DNA of 64,000 nucleotides from Diadema setosum (taxonomy: Eukaryota > Echinodermata > Echinoidea > Diadematoida > Diadematidae), in the NCBI GenBank assembly GCA_033980235.1, contig CM067075.1:30534385-30598384 (forward strand), given 5' to 3'. The notes below the pieces were generated by a model, which saw only the letters and a program-made list of their open reading frames with translations, did not search any database and was not told the DNA's origin. Position numbers and translations under genes: made by a program. Of this stretch, positions 47,293 to 60,143 are shown one piece after another. Position 1 is the stretch's first letter. Every line of letters starts with the position of its first letter.

Positions 47293-47930
47293 TTTTATCG
47301 CAAAAACAGGTTAAATGTCATTAAAGTAAGCCCATTATCAGATACAGGAAAAACAAAACAAAAAACTAGCTTTCCAATGATACCTCACCTGTTACAAAAC
47401 AATGAACACTCTTTAAGTAATGATGAAAATTTAACATTTTATTATTTCCTGTGTTTTTACACCTTTAGAATATCTCAGCTATCGCAAATGTCTCAAATTC
47501 ACAAAACTGAAGCTAGCTTGTTTTGCAATTAAAATTCCTCACCAACACACACACGCACACATACATGATATTAAATTCAAATATTAAATATGTATTTTTT
47601 TTTTTGGTAATGAAACGACTGCTTTCTTCGACGTGTGTTCACTTTATTTCTTCTTGTCTTCCCTTCTTTCTCGCTTACATTTTTGTTTACCTATCCATCA
47701 ATACTTAATTACTCAGTTATTCTCTCGGTGATTCATCCAACATTCTATGTGAAAACTGATTACCGGTAATTCATTTATGCATGCATTCATTCATTCATTC
47801 ATCATGTTCACTCATTCATTCATTTCATTTCATTTGTTGTGGACAATGAATGAGTAGGTGTCGCCATGTGAGAGCCAACTTGTGAACAATGCTATCGTGA
47901 CTGACTTGCAGCTGTTATTCTGATGAACAA
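47288..47930. other. No gene; (ATTC)n near 47779-47830
   Basis: Contains imperfect ATTC and ATTTC runs at 47779-47834. No coding signature. Confidence 0.55.
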
Positions 47931-48348
47931 TAGTATTGGTTGGAGTGAAGATTCAGCTTTTAACTTTTTGCAAGATAAATAGAAACACCTTTATGAAATG
48001 TTAAAGGGATACAATTATATGAGGAATTCAAAGTTCATTTGATGAAAATCGGTGTTGAAATGGCTGAGATATCAAAAATATAAAATAAAACAAAACAAAA
48101 CAAAGCAAAGTAAAGCAATCCTAATAAAGGTGGGTCCCATCAGGATCGCTTTGTTTTGGATCTCCCAGCTAATTCAAAACCAATTTTCATCAACAACTCT
48201 GATCAAATAAACTTTGATCTTCTCTTAGCACTTTACGCTCTTCCATATTTCATAGGAGATTTCTCAATATTTCAGAAAGAAATCATCGCAAGAAAAAAAA
48301 AAAGTTGGAAACCTGAAACACCATCTCAACCGAAACTGTACCATTCCT
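47931..48348. mobile_element. Family B fold-back MITE, copy 2 (left end lost)
   Basis: The left arm starts internally at TAGTATTGGTTGGAGTGAAG, missing the terminal AGGGACTG. The right arm ends ...CTGTACCATTCCT before TTAA (48349-48352). Shared markers are GTTCATTTGATGAAAATCGG, GGCTGAGATATC, and ATCAGGATCGCTTT at the centre. Internal AAAAC-type insertions make it longer than copy 1. Confidence 0.85.
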
Positions 48349-48352
48349 TTAA

Positions 48353-48993
48353 GGATTGAAAAAAAAATCAGCAGCATGCATGGCTGTGTGTAGATGAAAT
48401 TGATATATCTTTCAATGAACCAACAAAGCCTTACCTTAAAGGGAAGTGAGATTCTTCCATATGCGAAGGAGGAAACCAAAATGGAAAAGAGAAAATTGCG
48501 TTCAGGAATTTTTATTCGAAAACCGAATCTCCGTGCCAGTGGACGAGCTTACGCGACTCATTCACATAATCCAGCGGCTTATGGAGCCAATGGGAATTGA
48601 AATGAGAAATGAAAAAGAACTAAAAAACGAGACTTATCATGAAATTGTTCTTCCCTCCAATTACTCCTGCTAATAACATTCAATGTGTTTCCATTCATTC
48701 CTATGTCCCTAATTCAAGAGGGAATACGTAGGGAGCTCCGCATCTCCGCCAATTCGCCCGAGGTAAAAGTCGAGGGATAATGTCCACAAATTAGGTGCTT
48801 ACCTTCGATTCACGTTCTGGCGATGCTTAATAATACGTTGTTGTGGTGGTGGTCCTATTCTTTTTCGATCTCCCCCCCCCCCCCCCCTCTGTTCCGTATC
48901 GCGAAGCGGACAGCCGCTGAAGAAAGGGATTGGGGGGGGGGGGGCAGCGAACAACTGGCCAACAAGAAAAAAAAAAGGTCAGCAGGCAATATG

Positions 48994-48994
<1 letters not shown>
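48353..48994. other. No confirmed gene; weak exon candidate 48510-48672
   Basis: After TTCAG at 48505-48509 a plus-strand frame runs to a TAA at 48672 and reads as mixed hydrophobic/charged sequence (for example LIHIIQRLMEPMGIE). It is not a repeat artefact, but I do not recognise it. C and G runs lie at 48873-48888 and 48930-48942. Confidence 0.25.

Positions 48995-49025
<31 letters not shown>
48995..49025. repeat. (TA)n microsatellite
   Basis: About 15 AT units. Confidence 0.93.
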
Positions 49026-49026
<1 letters not shown>

Positions 49027-49398
49027 ATGTATCAGATTCAATTGTCAAACAAAAAAGATCCACAGCAATCAAATGTCAAAAGCACAATATAAGATAGTGT
49101 CGAGCCTTGATATATATATGTATATATATACATAGTGTGTGTGTGTCTGTGAAGTTATTTGTAGTCCACGTGTTCGTATACAGAAATATAGGGAAAAAAT
49201 AGAACAGAACTCCAGAAATGTATAATGCTGTCAATACCAACAGTTTATTTGTCTGTTATCTGTTCAAATATACTGTTGGCATTGACAGAATGATAAATTT
49301 CTTGAGTTCTGATCTATCTTCTACATACATAATTATTATGTATCTCTATATTATATACATACAATTATGTATCTCTATTAGATTATTAAATGTATATA

Positions 49399-49403
<5 letters not shown>
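49026..49403. other. No gene seen
   Basis: AT-rich, with short TA and GT runs at 49110-49146. Confidence 0.6.

Positions 49404-49450
<47 letters not shown>
49404..49450. repeat. (TA)n microsatellite
   Basis: About 23 TA units. Confidence 0.95.
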
Positions 49451-49458
<8 letters not shown>

Positions 49459-50854
49459 TTATAAATTATAGACATTCATACACCTGTTTGTCTTCGATGA
49501 CAATCAGTCATTTTGTTCATGCAGGTGCGCTGAAACAACCGATCACTATACTCTTTCATATCTCTTGCTTCGGTCTCTCTCTCCCCCTTTTTCTCTCTGA
49601 TTACCTCGCCCGTTGTACTCGGTCGGGTAATAATGGTCCAGGGCTACTTTCAAAGCCTAGCCGCTGTCATTGATCATTTCCCAATAACCAATTCATGTAA
49701 ATAAATCATTATGATCACAAAATGGCTGTTATGATTGCAAAACGGCTGTCCAACATTAAAAAATGCACCCCCTTTCTCTCAAACACACACACACACACAC
49801 ACACACTCATACTGATCACACCCACACAAGCACATACTCAAACTTGTACACACATAACCTAAACAACTTAACTCAAGTATCCTTTCTAAAGGCAAAAGTC
49901 GATCCGCTAATCTAATCCTATATATATTCTGCCCAAAATGTATACAAAAAGTCTTAATATGAATCTCACTGCATATCTTTTGTACACTTTCACGCAGTAA
50001 ATTCATGGACATAAATAGATGAGCAAAATTGAAAACAACCGTGCATTCTTTGAAAGTGGATGCTTCAGCGGATGTTCAGGCAAACACAATCTTTCAATAT
50101 TGTGTTTGCCAGAATCGTTGATGCGCACAAGCACGCGCTCCTACACGAGAACATGGAAACTTACACGTGCAAAATTGCTGTCGCATGAGAAAAACAATAT
50201 TATTTCTCACTCTCTCTTTCAACCTCTATACGTTTTCCATATCTTTTTCTATCTACTTACTTATCTATCTGTGACTAGCTCTCTACGCCTAAATGTTTTC
50301 ACGTTTTGGAATTCTATTTCATTTTTGTTTCATTTTTTTTTTCTTTTTTTTGTGTGTGTTTGTTTCCGGCCAGCCACTTCTCTCCCCAACAGCTCGGGTG
50401 ATGATTAAAACATGGTGCTGGCCCGGTCAAGAGCAGGGTCAACAAAGGCTGTGCATGGATAAGAGCTCCTTATTGGTCTACAAATAAGCTACTGGCATAC
50501 CTTCAAAACAGGGAGAGTTCATCGAAAGCGCAGCCCAACTACCGGCCAGAAACGGGCTTTTAAAAAGCGCTGAAAAGCAGCTCTTTGAGGTTTTTTCACC
50601 CGTAGTCCCAATACAGGTGGTTGTCTGTTTTGCGTGTTTTTTTTTTTTTTTTTTTTTTTGAGGTGGTGGTGGTGGTGGCGGTGTCTTATTATGCGCTGTG
50701 TGGGATCTGAGCATGTCGGCACAAACCATAGCAATAGTGGAAAACAGATTGGAATGATTGTGTAGTTCCTGAATTCTTATTTGTCGATTGTATTAGATGC
50801 TGATCCGGGTAATTCATTATTGTTTGTGTGTCCATGGGCGCCCCCCCCCCCCCC
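49451..50854. other. No gene; (CA)n at 49782-49805 and poly(T) at 50638-50660
   Basis: A small CA run, a 23-base T run followed by (GGT)n, and a C run at 50840-50854. Frames are short and unrecognised. Confidence 0.5.
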
Positions 50855-50934
50855 CACACACACACAGATACGCACACACACACAGATACGCACACACACG
50901 CGCGCGCGCACACACACACACACACATTAACACA
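50855..50934. repeat. (CA)n microsatellite with CG units
   Basis: CACACA with two AGATACG interruptions and a CGCGCG patch at 50899-50908. Confidence 0.95.
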
Positions 50935-52437
50935 TTATACATACACACAGATAATGTATATGTTTTATATCAAGTATATGTTAAATTGATATGTAGAAAT
51001 GTTATCAAACATAATATATTCGCGTGATATGGACACGTACATAAAGTGTGTGTGTTCATATTTGTATGTGACTATTTATACAAGCGTTTTCTGTACCATT
51101 ACCTTTGGAAAAATGCGACTTTTTGATTTATGATTGATCGTGCACTTAATCTGCACTTTCGATGTGATAATCATCTACCCACTATAACATTCACTCAGCC
51201 CCTATTATTTGGTATGCTGATGTTAGCTCGAAACAAATCTGAATATAAACTCAGCAAAAAAAAAAGAGAGAAAGTAATTAAATTGGCTATCAACCTGGTA
51301 GTAAGGTTAATACAAAGAGACACTTTACGCATGATGAACACATTTGTTTTTGTCCTCCAAGGCACAAAAGCAAGAATAATTGCAGAAATGAACATTTTTT
51401 TCATTCATTTGCAAATAATTTTCAAAATTGCAGTCGGGAAGAAAGGTAGTCATGGTGGTACGTAGGAAAGGTCTTTTTGAAATGGTGAAAGAGAGTTTGG
51501 TCGTTTTTAACAATTCGAAGAGGCTTATAGTCATCCAGTTGTCACTGAAAGAAATTCATCCTTTTCAAAGAAATTACTCAACAACTGTACATGAAGATAT
51601 AAGTGATGTATATCATACGGATTAAAGGATACATTCCAGACAGTCCTTTACACACCAAGATTGAGTGTTTGGTCTTTTTAAAACTACAAATGCATTTCAG
51701 TGGAGTCATTTCTCTCTGACAAATTCAATAACATCTTCCGAACTGGACGTGATGAATAAGAGCGCAGATATGAAATGATAAAACTTTATGCTTATCAAAT
51801 TGAACTAACCTTGACGCTGAGAACGTTATGTATGTCACAAGGAGCAAGAATTAATGTAACGACACATAAAGTCATATCAAAGGATGACAATTTAAATTTG
51901 TGAAATTAAAAAAAAGGCAAACAGAGAAGGATAGGAAGTGAGAGAGAGAGAGAGAAAGAGAGGGAGAAAGAGGAAGATGGAGTGGATGATTGCTTAAAGA
52001 GAGCGCATCAAAAAGTGGCTTTGACAACGGGACAAAATCTCTATGCCATCAATTTTGGTAGCAGTATAGCGCATCTCCAAATTTGAAACCCATCGGCACG
52101 TTTCTACCCAGAATTCGAGGATTAGAGACCAGTCCTTAAATGCTTAATGTGTGCGGAGGGTTCCATTGGGGGTGCAAGTTAGACGGAGCACTTCGATGGT
52201 GGCTCATTCAGAAGGCACATCATAAACTTAATGATAATGACTTACAATTACTCTTTAATTGGTTGAAATATCGTTCCTCTGTTGACTTGGTTAAAATAAA
52301 AAGTTTGCAAACCTTTTTTTTTCAAGGATATTATTCTATTTGAATAATAGACTTGGCAAATGGGGAGGTGGTGAAGGTGTACTTTTTTTATTAGAAAAAA
52401 AAATGAAATGTTATAGCCAATAAATAATTTCTGATAT
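50935..52437. other. No gene; (GA)n-like 51938-51972
   Basis: AT-rich with an imperfect GA run. Frames at 51130-51465 and 51428-51625 are unrecognised. Confidence 0.5.
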
Positions 52438-52970
52438 TTTGGAATTAAAATGCCAAAACAGATTACATTGTAGTTGGTGAAATGTACATGCCACCTTCTT
52501 TAAATTCTAATGATTTGTTTCAACAATTTGTTGTCAGCACCTTCCCTTGACCAAAAGAAAACTTCCATTATGGGAGGCTTCAACTTGAATTTGCTTCGTT
52601 GCAACGATAATGCTCACTGTCACGGGATAGTAGATTTGATGTTATCAGAATACTTTATTCTGTTGAATAGAAAACCTCCCTGAGTGATGGACACAACATC
52701 CACTTTGATTGATGATAATCTGTATTCAAAAACGTTTCTTTTGTACCATCTGGTATTATTGTATCTGACATATCTGATCATTTACTGATGGATGCTGAAG
52801 TTCTTCTCGTTTAGTTCCAATAACGCCATTATTCGCGATCTGTCTGAATATGAGCCAAATAGACTTACGGAGAGATTATCAACTGCTAGCTTGGAAAAAA
52901 TGTTTTGGCCATAAATGCTGTTGACACTGCATTTGATAAATCTTGTGAAATATTCGCTATGCATTACAAT
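52438..52970 (+). pseudogene. Decayed LINE endonuclease domain
   Basis: Pieces in several plus-strand frames follow the order of the apurinic-type endonuclease of non-LTR retrotransposons: VVGEMYMPP (52470-52496; the usual YxPP block), MGGFNLNLLRC (from 52570; the usual MGDFN block), DTTSTLIDDNLYS (the usual TLIDNI block) and VPSGIIVSDISDH (52743-52781; the terminal SDH block). The Asp of GDFN is replaced by Gly, there are in-frame stops before and after that block, and frames change at least twice. Downstream sequence to about 52970 resembles the linker to the reverse transcriptase but becomes unreadable. Clearly non-functional. Confidence 0.7.
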
Positions 52971-53221
52971 GGAATTATTCATGTACCGCAATCCACTCGT
53001 TCTAGGAATAAAAATGAGACAAGCACAAAGAATGCCTTGAAGCACAATATCTCTCCTGTAGTCTATCCATTGTAAGAATATGCTATTGTGCATTTTTTAT
53101 ATGAAAATTCCAAATGGAAAATCTAAAAGTAAAAGTCAAGTGTCCCCCTTTGTATTTCTATAGCGAATAAGAGTACAACTGTTGATCTACAATTTTTAAC
53201 AAATATGTCAGAAAAAAACGA

Positions 53222-53300
53222 ACGAGCAGGATTCGAATCTGTCACCCACATACTTTCCGGACAACAAAACTACCACTAGTTCACCCGTAGTTGCCGGCAA
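53222..53300 (-). mobile_element. tRNA-like SINE head, fragment
   Basis: On the minus strand: AACTAGTGGTAG, then GTCCGGAAAGTA in the anticodon-arm position, then the B-box-like AGATTCGAATCC (53229-53240). This is the spacing of a tRNA-derived promoter. The body is absent or too diverged to follow. Confidence 0.45.
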
Positions 53301-53795
53301 GTGACAGGATGAACGTGAAACAAATACCCAGGCTCTGAAATTCCAACATTGGTGTGATGCAATCAAAGTAAGAGGACTAGGCTTATAATGAGAGATGAAG
53401 GTTATTATAATGCAGATCTTATTTACTAGATATATAGAGGATGACATTTGATAAAAATCTGTCGTAGCGCACCTTCTTCACTCTGGCTTTACACTACAGT
53501 TAATATCACGTTCTGTCCTTAAATTCAGTTTGATAGATTTGATATACACATCATATAATAATGCAGAGACAGTGCTAAAAGTTAAGACGCCGCAGTACAT
53601 GGAAGTACAATACAATGGAACGTCTCCTCGCTCTTATACTTGAAATTCTTCTCGAAATTGGATCTTTGAAATATTTACATTGTTATGTGTGGCATTTTCA
53701 TTCTATAATATGCGCCACTCCACAGTTGAGTTATAGAGCCACGGACAGATTTCTAGCTCGTGTGGTAATGAGGAACAGTGGCGTTTTAAAGTGAC
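53301..53795. other. No gene seen
   Basis: AT-rich unique sequence between two SINE-related pieces. Confidence 0.55.
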
Positions 53796-54151
53796 GGGCT
53801 GTGAGTTAGCTAAGTTGGTAACGCGTCTGCCTTTGACCCAAGCGACCCGGGTTCGATACCCGAGTCTCACTGAGCAATGTTGTGTGTAATCATACCGTCC
53901 CCTCTAGCAAGAGGTAAAACACTCTGTCCCTCGGATAGGACATAAAATGGAGGTCCCGTGTATGAGAGAGTAACATCTCATGCACGTAAAAGATCCCGCT
54001 TCATTCATTCATCGCAAAGAGCAGGATGTTAACGCGGTGAAGTGGTCCCGCCTCACATCCAACTGGACCGCATCAAGGACCAGCTAATATAGCTGATGAA
54101 TATAGGCTGTCCAGCCGTCTTCTCTTATGGAAAATGAACCAACAACAATAC
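53796..54151 (+). mobile_element. tRNA-derived SINE, apparently full length
   Basis: The head (53800-53871) has a perfect A box TAGCTAAGTTGG (53807-53818) and B box GGTTCGATACC (53850-53860), as in RNA polymerase III type 2 promoters. GTGAG (53801-53805) can still pair with CTCAC (53866-53870) as a remnant acceptor stem. The ~270 bp body includes ACTCTGTCCCTCGGATAGGA, GTAAAAGATCCCGCTTCATT and GCAAAGAGCAGGATGTTAAC and ends in an AAC-type tail (54138-54150). It is not an authentic tRNA gene: the acceptor stem is mispaired and the transcript would continue into the body. Confidence 0.85.
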
Positions 54152-54688
54152 ATATTACTGTCAATTCTGGTGATGGAAACTAATTCCATTATTTTAGTCA
54201 AACGATTGGTAGTTTGTACTCTGACCGAGTTGGATCATGACCCCTTAACGGCAATCAGTGATGAAACATTGACCTCTATCGGAAATAGGTAACTAGCATA
54301 AAAAAAACAACAACTTTCAAACCGGTAAATTAAATTCAAAGGCTGCGAGCAGTTTAAGCTTTGCAGCCCTTCTAAACGTATCGCTTTAGCTCATTTCACA
54401 TTATGGCATAAACAAAATATTGAATTTCGTTCCAAAAGATAACACGAAAATTTGTATATATTGCATGTATCGAAATGACGATAACAAAGAAACTATTAAT
54501 TCAATTTCATTCCATAAAATCATGTTAAAGAGAAGAAAAGTGTGATTGGATGAAAAAAGAAATCAAGGGGGAGCCTATGATCCAGTGTTTTATTCACAGA
54601 AAAATAAACACATATCTAAAAGGAAAGGCTTCATGGCAACAGGAGTCATAAATTCTTTTGCAAGAGAATTAACGCCAGCAATAAAAGA
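54152..54688. other. No gene seen
   Basis: AT-rich, no coding or RNA signals. Confidence 0.6.
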
Positions 54689-54692
54689 TTAA

Positions 54693-55065
54693 AGGGATGG
54701 TACAGTATTGGTGAAGATGAGAATTGGGCTTCTAACTTTTTGCGAGATACCAAGAAAACACTTATGATATAGTACAGAACATACCATTTTAAGAGGAATT
54801 CAAAGTTTATTTGATGAAAATCGGGTTTGGAATGACTGAAACATCAAAAAACAAAGTAAAACAAAGCGATCGTAATAAAGTATGGGTCCCGTAGAATCGC
54901 TCTTTTTTGGATATCTTAGCCATTTCAAAACCAATTTTCATCAAATAAACGTTGAATTCCTCATAGAATTACATGCTCTTTAACATTTCACAAGAGGTTC
55001 TCACTATCTCACCAAAAAATGTTAGAAACCTCAAATTAGGTCTCAACCAAAACTATACCATCCCT
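54693..55065. mobile_element. Family B fold-back MITE, copy 3
   Basis: A 373 bp copy flanked by TTAA (54689-54692, 55066-55069). Left end AGGGATGGTACAGTATTGG; right end complements to AGGGATGGTATAGTTTTGG. Central markers GATCGTAATAAAG and GTAGAATCGCTCTTTTT align with copy 1. No coding frame. Confidence 0.9.
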
Positions 55066-55070
55066 TTAAA

Positions 55071-55091
55071 AAGAGAGAGAGAGAGAGAGAA
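55071..55091. repeat. (GA)n microsatellite next to family B copy 3
   Basis: About ten GA units directly after the TTAA. Confidence 0.9.
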
Positions 55092-57611
55092 TAGAAAATG
55101 TCACAAAATATTTCTTTGTGGTGAGAAAATTGCCCCTTGCAGAAGGACTCGAGAATTGAGGTATAAAATCTGCCATTAAGAAGCATTTTTTTTTAATTAA
55201 TGTGGGTTCTACTGTATTGCAAGCAAAGCGTTTTCAAAGGAGAGGAGAAAATTCATCCAGAAAATAAAAGCGAAACAGAAAAACCAACAAATATCATTGA
55301 ATATGAATTTTTTAAAAAAAAAGGAGGCTGGGGGGGGGGTGCTGGATATGCACCTATGGAGTGCCATTTGGGTAAAATCATACGGTGCAAACTGTAATAA
55401 TAGACACTGTTCCTTTATAGCAGACTAGACATACTCTGTTACGGCGAGCTATAGCAAAAATGTAGTACATGTATTTATGAATATCATTGAAGTTTACTAT
55501 ATCATGGTCAATTAAACCATTGGGAGCAGTGATTTAAAAAAAAAAACGTTTAAGTTATCACATTTGATGCATATATGTAGATGAATTTTATCACATAACA
55601 TCCAATTAAGATTTTCGCAATAAATCCTAGAATATAAGGAGGTATCACTATTTTTAAAACCATAACTGTAGACGAGTTTGTCTAGAAACAATTTTATGAT
55701 TATTAATCACATTTTGTATATTTAACAATATCTATACTGATTAACACTTTTACCATGGTTGTTTCAATTCCTAACTGACATTTAAGAACTATTTTGAAGC
55801 ACTAAAGCTTGGTTTTTGTTTCATCTGCAAATGGTAAATTTAATGCCTTTATATTGTGGATACGTTCAAAATTCATCCGAATAAAGTAAGCACGTTATAC
55901 TCAACGGGAAGATATAAAAAGGGCGGGAAACCGGAGGAAATAAAAAACAACAATCAAAGGAACACTTCGATCATGTCATATGGCTCTGGTACCAGGCGGC
56001 GAATAAGTCACCATCAGGGGGCTACTTCCGGTGTGGAATGAAGAGGGCAAACAGTCGTGAGGAACTAGCGGAGACCCCATAGGCGTGCTCCGGAAGCTTT
56101 TGCTACGGGCCAACTACGCTATCATCCATCACAGTCTAACTTTGCCGGGCGGCGTGCAAACAACATTGTCGATTCTAACAGCCTCCGGTTTGCTCCACGT
56201 CAAGTTTTCTTTTCCTACCGTACCTCGATCCAGAGCGAGCTTCACTTTTTCTGCTTATATTTCCTGTTGTTTTTTTTTTTTTTTTCACTTTCCATGGCCA
56301 TTATCATTCGGCGGATTATCAGTAAGAGACTTTTTTTTACACTTCTCATTGTTAATGAAGACCGATCAGTAAGGAACAACAACAACAAAAAAATGACAAG
56401 AAAAGCAAAATCAATTGTAGATATGAAAACACACGGTTTGTGACATTTTTCTCCTTTTTTGAAAACACTGTTTGCATTCCATTTTCCACCGCTTTTTAAT
56501 GAAATATTTCTCGACAATTTCCTCATCATTAGATCATGATTCTCTTCAGAAGTAGGTGACTTTCACATTTGTTTTCTCAAACCTGTCATATTATAAAATA
56601 TAACCATCTAAAACCGAAGAAGTGAACGCCATTGCGGTTATAACTGATATCCAGGTCTATCTAGAAAGTTAGATGACGAGAGAAACCGCTGATATTGACT
56701 TCGACATTGTAAAAGAGCACTCACTCTATAAACAGCGTTTGCAAAAAAAAAAAAAAGAGAAAATGATGCGAATTCTCCGGTGTATCACTAGTGTATTCAA
56801 TTCGCCACTGAAACCACCGGGTACGTATATATATCATTTAGAAATTGACAATAAATCTCATAAATTCTGATATCACTCATTCGATTTGAGAGTTTTGACA
56901 GCAATTCATTTAGATATAAATACACTGCAAGTCAATCATAATTATCAATGACCGAAAAAGCATTCACACCATTATCATCAATACTAACATAATTATATTA
57001 TCCGCGAATATAACTGTGGTTCTGAGAGAAGGTAAACAATGTCATTAACTGCATGCGTGTGAGTTGTGTCTCGGTGTGTGGTTGTTTTATTTTGCTTTTA
57101 ATTTTTCAGCAATGATAATATAGCCCAGATACGCCACTAACGATCTAGGAAACTTCGCAACAAATTCATTATCAGATTAAGTGAATTAAGTTGAATTATC
57201 ATAAAAGAGCCGAGGGGATTAAAGTGAAGTCAATACTCGCTGCTGCAGAATCGCCGGTAGATAGAATCTCGAAAGCAAGACGTATACTCTACCGACTCGA
57301 ATAACACAATACAAAATGAAAAACAAGTTAGGAAATATCCCAACTGTTACGGCAGGTCTCGACACAATTTGTTTTTTTTCTCTGGTGGCCTGTTTGATCC
57401 TGACCGTTAGAATACAAAGTTTCTTTCTTTCCTTTTTTTTTTTTAGCTCCCGGATCCGGCCATACAAGAGATAGCCTTTTGGGAAATTTGGTGGCCAAAC
57501 ATAATTTCTAGTGGCCCCGGGCCACCGCTAATATGAAGTGACAATTACGGAAATACCACAAATCAATTCCCCGCTTGTAATCTTTAGAATCTATACCGCG
57601 ATTAAGTAAGG
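55092..57611. other. No gene seen over about 2.5 kb
   Basis: Contains G, A and T homopolymers. ATATAAAAAG at 55911 and a GC-richer stretch 55985-56240 could be promoter-like, but no adjoining coding sequence is recognisable. Confidence 0.45.
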
Positions 57612-57720
57612 GAAACAACAACAACAACAACAACAACAAAAACAGTCACACGACGTGGCAATTAGCTCAGATGGACAGAAACACACACACACACAAACAC
57701 ACACAAACACACACCCATAC
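57612..57720. repeat. (AAC)n and (CA)n microsatellites
   Basis: About nine AAC units at 57615-57641, then interrupted CA at 57679-57715. Confidence 0.9.
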
Positions 57721-59965
57721 ACATTCAAAATGTTAGCTTGTTTAAAGCATGGGTGGACCATCATTTTAACAAAGTGCATTGTGGTGAAACCGCAGAATGC
57801 AAATCTTCCATTATGCTCGAAATTCTTTGTTGATTTGAAATGTCAATGAATAATCACAAATAGTAAATAGCAAGCAAAACTGAGAAAGAGCGGCACGATA
57901 TTGAAACATTGGATACACCGAGATGAAACGATAGATACTACGATACATAAGCATCAGATATCGATTCTGCAAGTTCAGAGACCTTCAAGTGACGGTGTAA
58001 ATATCAGTGGTCGAAATAAGCTCACACATTGGATTGAGACAAGCACTTTGAACTTACCCGCACATAATCTAACTACAATTGTGGACGAAATCAAACCATC
58101 AAAATAATTCATGACCATTATGGCCAATAGATAATCGAAGTAAACATTCCATACATTTTAAGCCGACACAGGGAAAAAATATTTTGTTTACATTGTATTT
58201 TGGGATTTCATGTTACGACTAGACTTTGTAAAAAAAAATACAGTACGTGACATCAGTGCAATCATATTACACGATGTATTCTATTTCTTTTAAAAAAATT
58301 GACTGTAAAACAGGAGAATACACATACAGATACAATATAACATGATTAAGAAATATTGGTTATAATAAACACAAGGTCTTTGATGAATGGAATTTACTCG
58401 AATTCGTCACGTAATTAAAGCATACAGTAGGAAAAAAATATTCCGCACACCATTCTAAATAGAGTTCCCAGCTCTGAAAAGTCATACGGTGTACACCCTT
58501 TAGTGACTTGCACTGATGTCTTACACTAAAGGAGTTAAAACAGCAATGAAATTTACTTCCAGTAAAGTGAACTGCACGACGTCACGCATTTACCGTATAC
58601 CAATATCATGGTTTGCCTATAGTGACCCGAAGAAGGATTGTAACTATGATTTATAAGGTATCAAGAGGTCCTCTAACGTGGTACACTTTTAGCATCACGT
58701 AAATGATAACATACCATCTAATGATTTCCCATGTGATTCTATGTAAATGTGTGCATGCCTGAGGGTGTCATGGATGGCTTTACTTTTTGAGAAACAGGGA
58801 CAAAATTTAGCTGTTTTTCGGCTACCCGATACCTATAAAGATAATGAGGGATAGAAGATTTATGTGTGACGCAAGCATTGTTTGCTCATTATAACCTGTC
58901 ATCTCCATCACTGCTTATCGCTCTTGGTACCCAATTTCCAAATTCGTCGTTACCATGGTTTCAAGAGTTTTTGCCTCTTTAGTCCTCTTTAAAAGCTGTG
59001 ATAAAAAAAAAATCGAGCATTGGCTACAATCGAGTATCAATGACAAGCTCGGGGAAGGGGTATAGTGCGTATTCCGTGTGCTGTGTGTTCCATTTGTTGG
59101 TTGGTTTGCGTGTCTTCAAAAGAGAGACAAAACCGCAGTTTTGGATGGCAAGCAATTACTGCATCTTGAACTTTAATATCATCTCCGTTACCATGATTAC
59201 TGTTTGTATGATGAAGAAAGATACAGGTATGGGTATTTAGGACCAATGTCTGTACTCATAGCAAAACTGTTGTGGTATAGTATGTCAAGATGATTACATT
59301 TTTAGTCTACATATGATATGAACATACAACGCAAATACTTCTAAAGCTGCAATGTGGGGTAATTTCATATTGGTTTCTGCTTTTCTCAAAACAGAAAGTT
59401 TTGTGTTTGTTATTGTTTTTTATCTTCGCTATTTTCGAATCGCGTTCTTGTTTTAACTGTCTCCCCAGTTATACAATCATCAGCAAAAAGTCATCTCTCC
59501 CATACTTAAAATATATCAGTATATCGTGTTACATACCGATCTCTTCAGCCAACTGTGATTTGTAGCAATGGCATTATGTTTCCGGGAAAAGCAAAATATA
59601 AAAAGAACAAAAGAAAAACAGTGATATGATATGTATTATGATGATGTGAAGGCTCGGGTTTTCAATAGGAGCGCTAAGAAAAGGTTGCGCGACCAGCAGC
59701 CTCTCTGAGCGCAGTGAGTGGAGAACCAAGCAAGCTGCTATATTTGGTCTAGTGCCTTTTTAGCTCTCGTCGCCCCCCTGCTCTCGGGAAAGACGAGGAG
59801 GCGAAGTGCGGCGAAAAACAGGCGGTTGTGTGGCGAGACACCAGAATCGCATAATCTTTCCACTCATAGTTACAGGATTTCATCCCAAACAATTAACTAA
59901 GGGTGGGGCGGCTTCACGACAAATGCGACATTTTACGGTTGGTAAAAGACAAGATTTGAGGGCCG
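57721..59965. other. No gene seen; GC-richer 59660-59965
   Basis: Mostly AT-rich. From about 59660 the sequence becomes richer in GC and CpG up to the fold-back element. Short frames there are unrecognised. Confidence 0.5.
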
Positions 59966-59974
59966 GCTCGAACT

Positions 59975-60143
59975 TAGCCTCTAAACAAGGCGACTCGCTC
60001 TGCGTGCCCCCGTATAGCGCGTTTACCCCACAAACCTGTACGTTGGCCGGCGAGTGGAGCGAGCCCACTCGCCGGCCAACAGGTTTGTGTGGTAAACGCG
60101 CTATACGGGGGCACGCAGAGCGAGTCGCCTTGTTTAAAGGCTA
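59975..60143. mobile_element. 169-bp fold-back element with 9-bp target duplication
   Basis: Flanked by a perfect GCTCGAACT at 59966-59974 and 60144-60152. The left arm (59975-60057) starts TAGCCTCTAAACAAGGCGAC; the right arm (60065-60143) complements to TAGCCTTTAAACAAGGCGAC. The arms differ by very few substitutions and one 4-bp insertion (near 60039), separated by only about 7 bases (AGCGAGC). It is all arms, GC-rich, and has no coding capacity. A 9-bp duplication with very long inverted repeats is typical of Mutator-like (MULE) elements; that assignment is inferred. Confidence 0.85.

Noticed and set aside
53222..53300. tRNA gene on the minus strand
   Set aside because: Only part of the tRNA-like structure is present and the ends do not pair.
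53800..53871. Authentic tRNA gene
   Set aside because: Perfect A and B boxes but a mispaired acceptor stem and a SINE body attached downstream.
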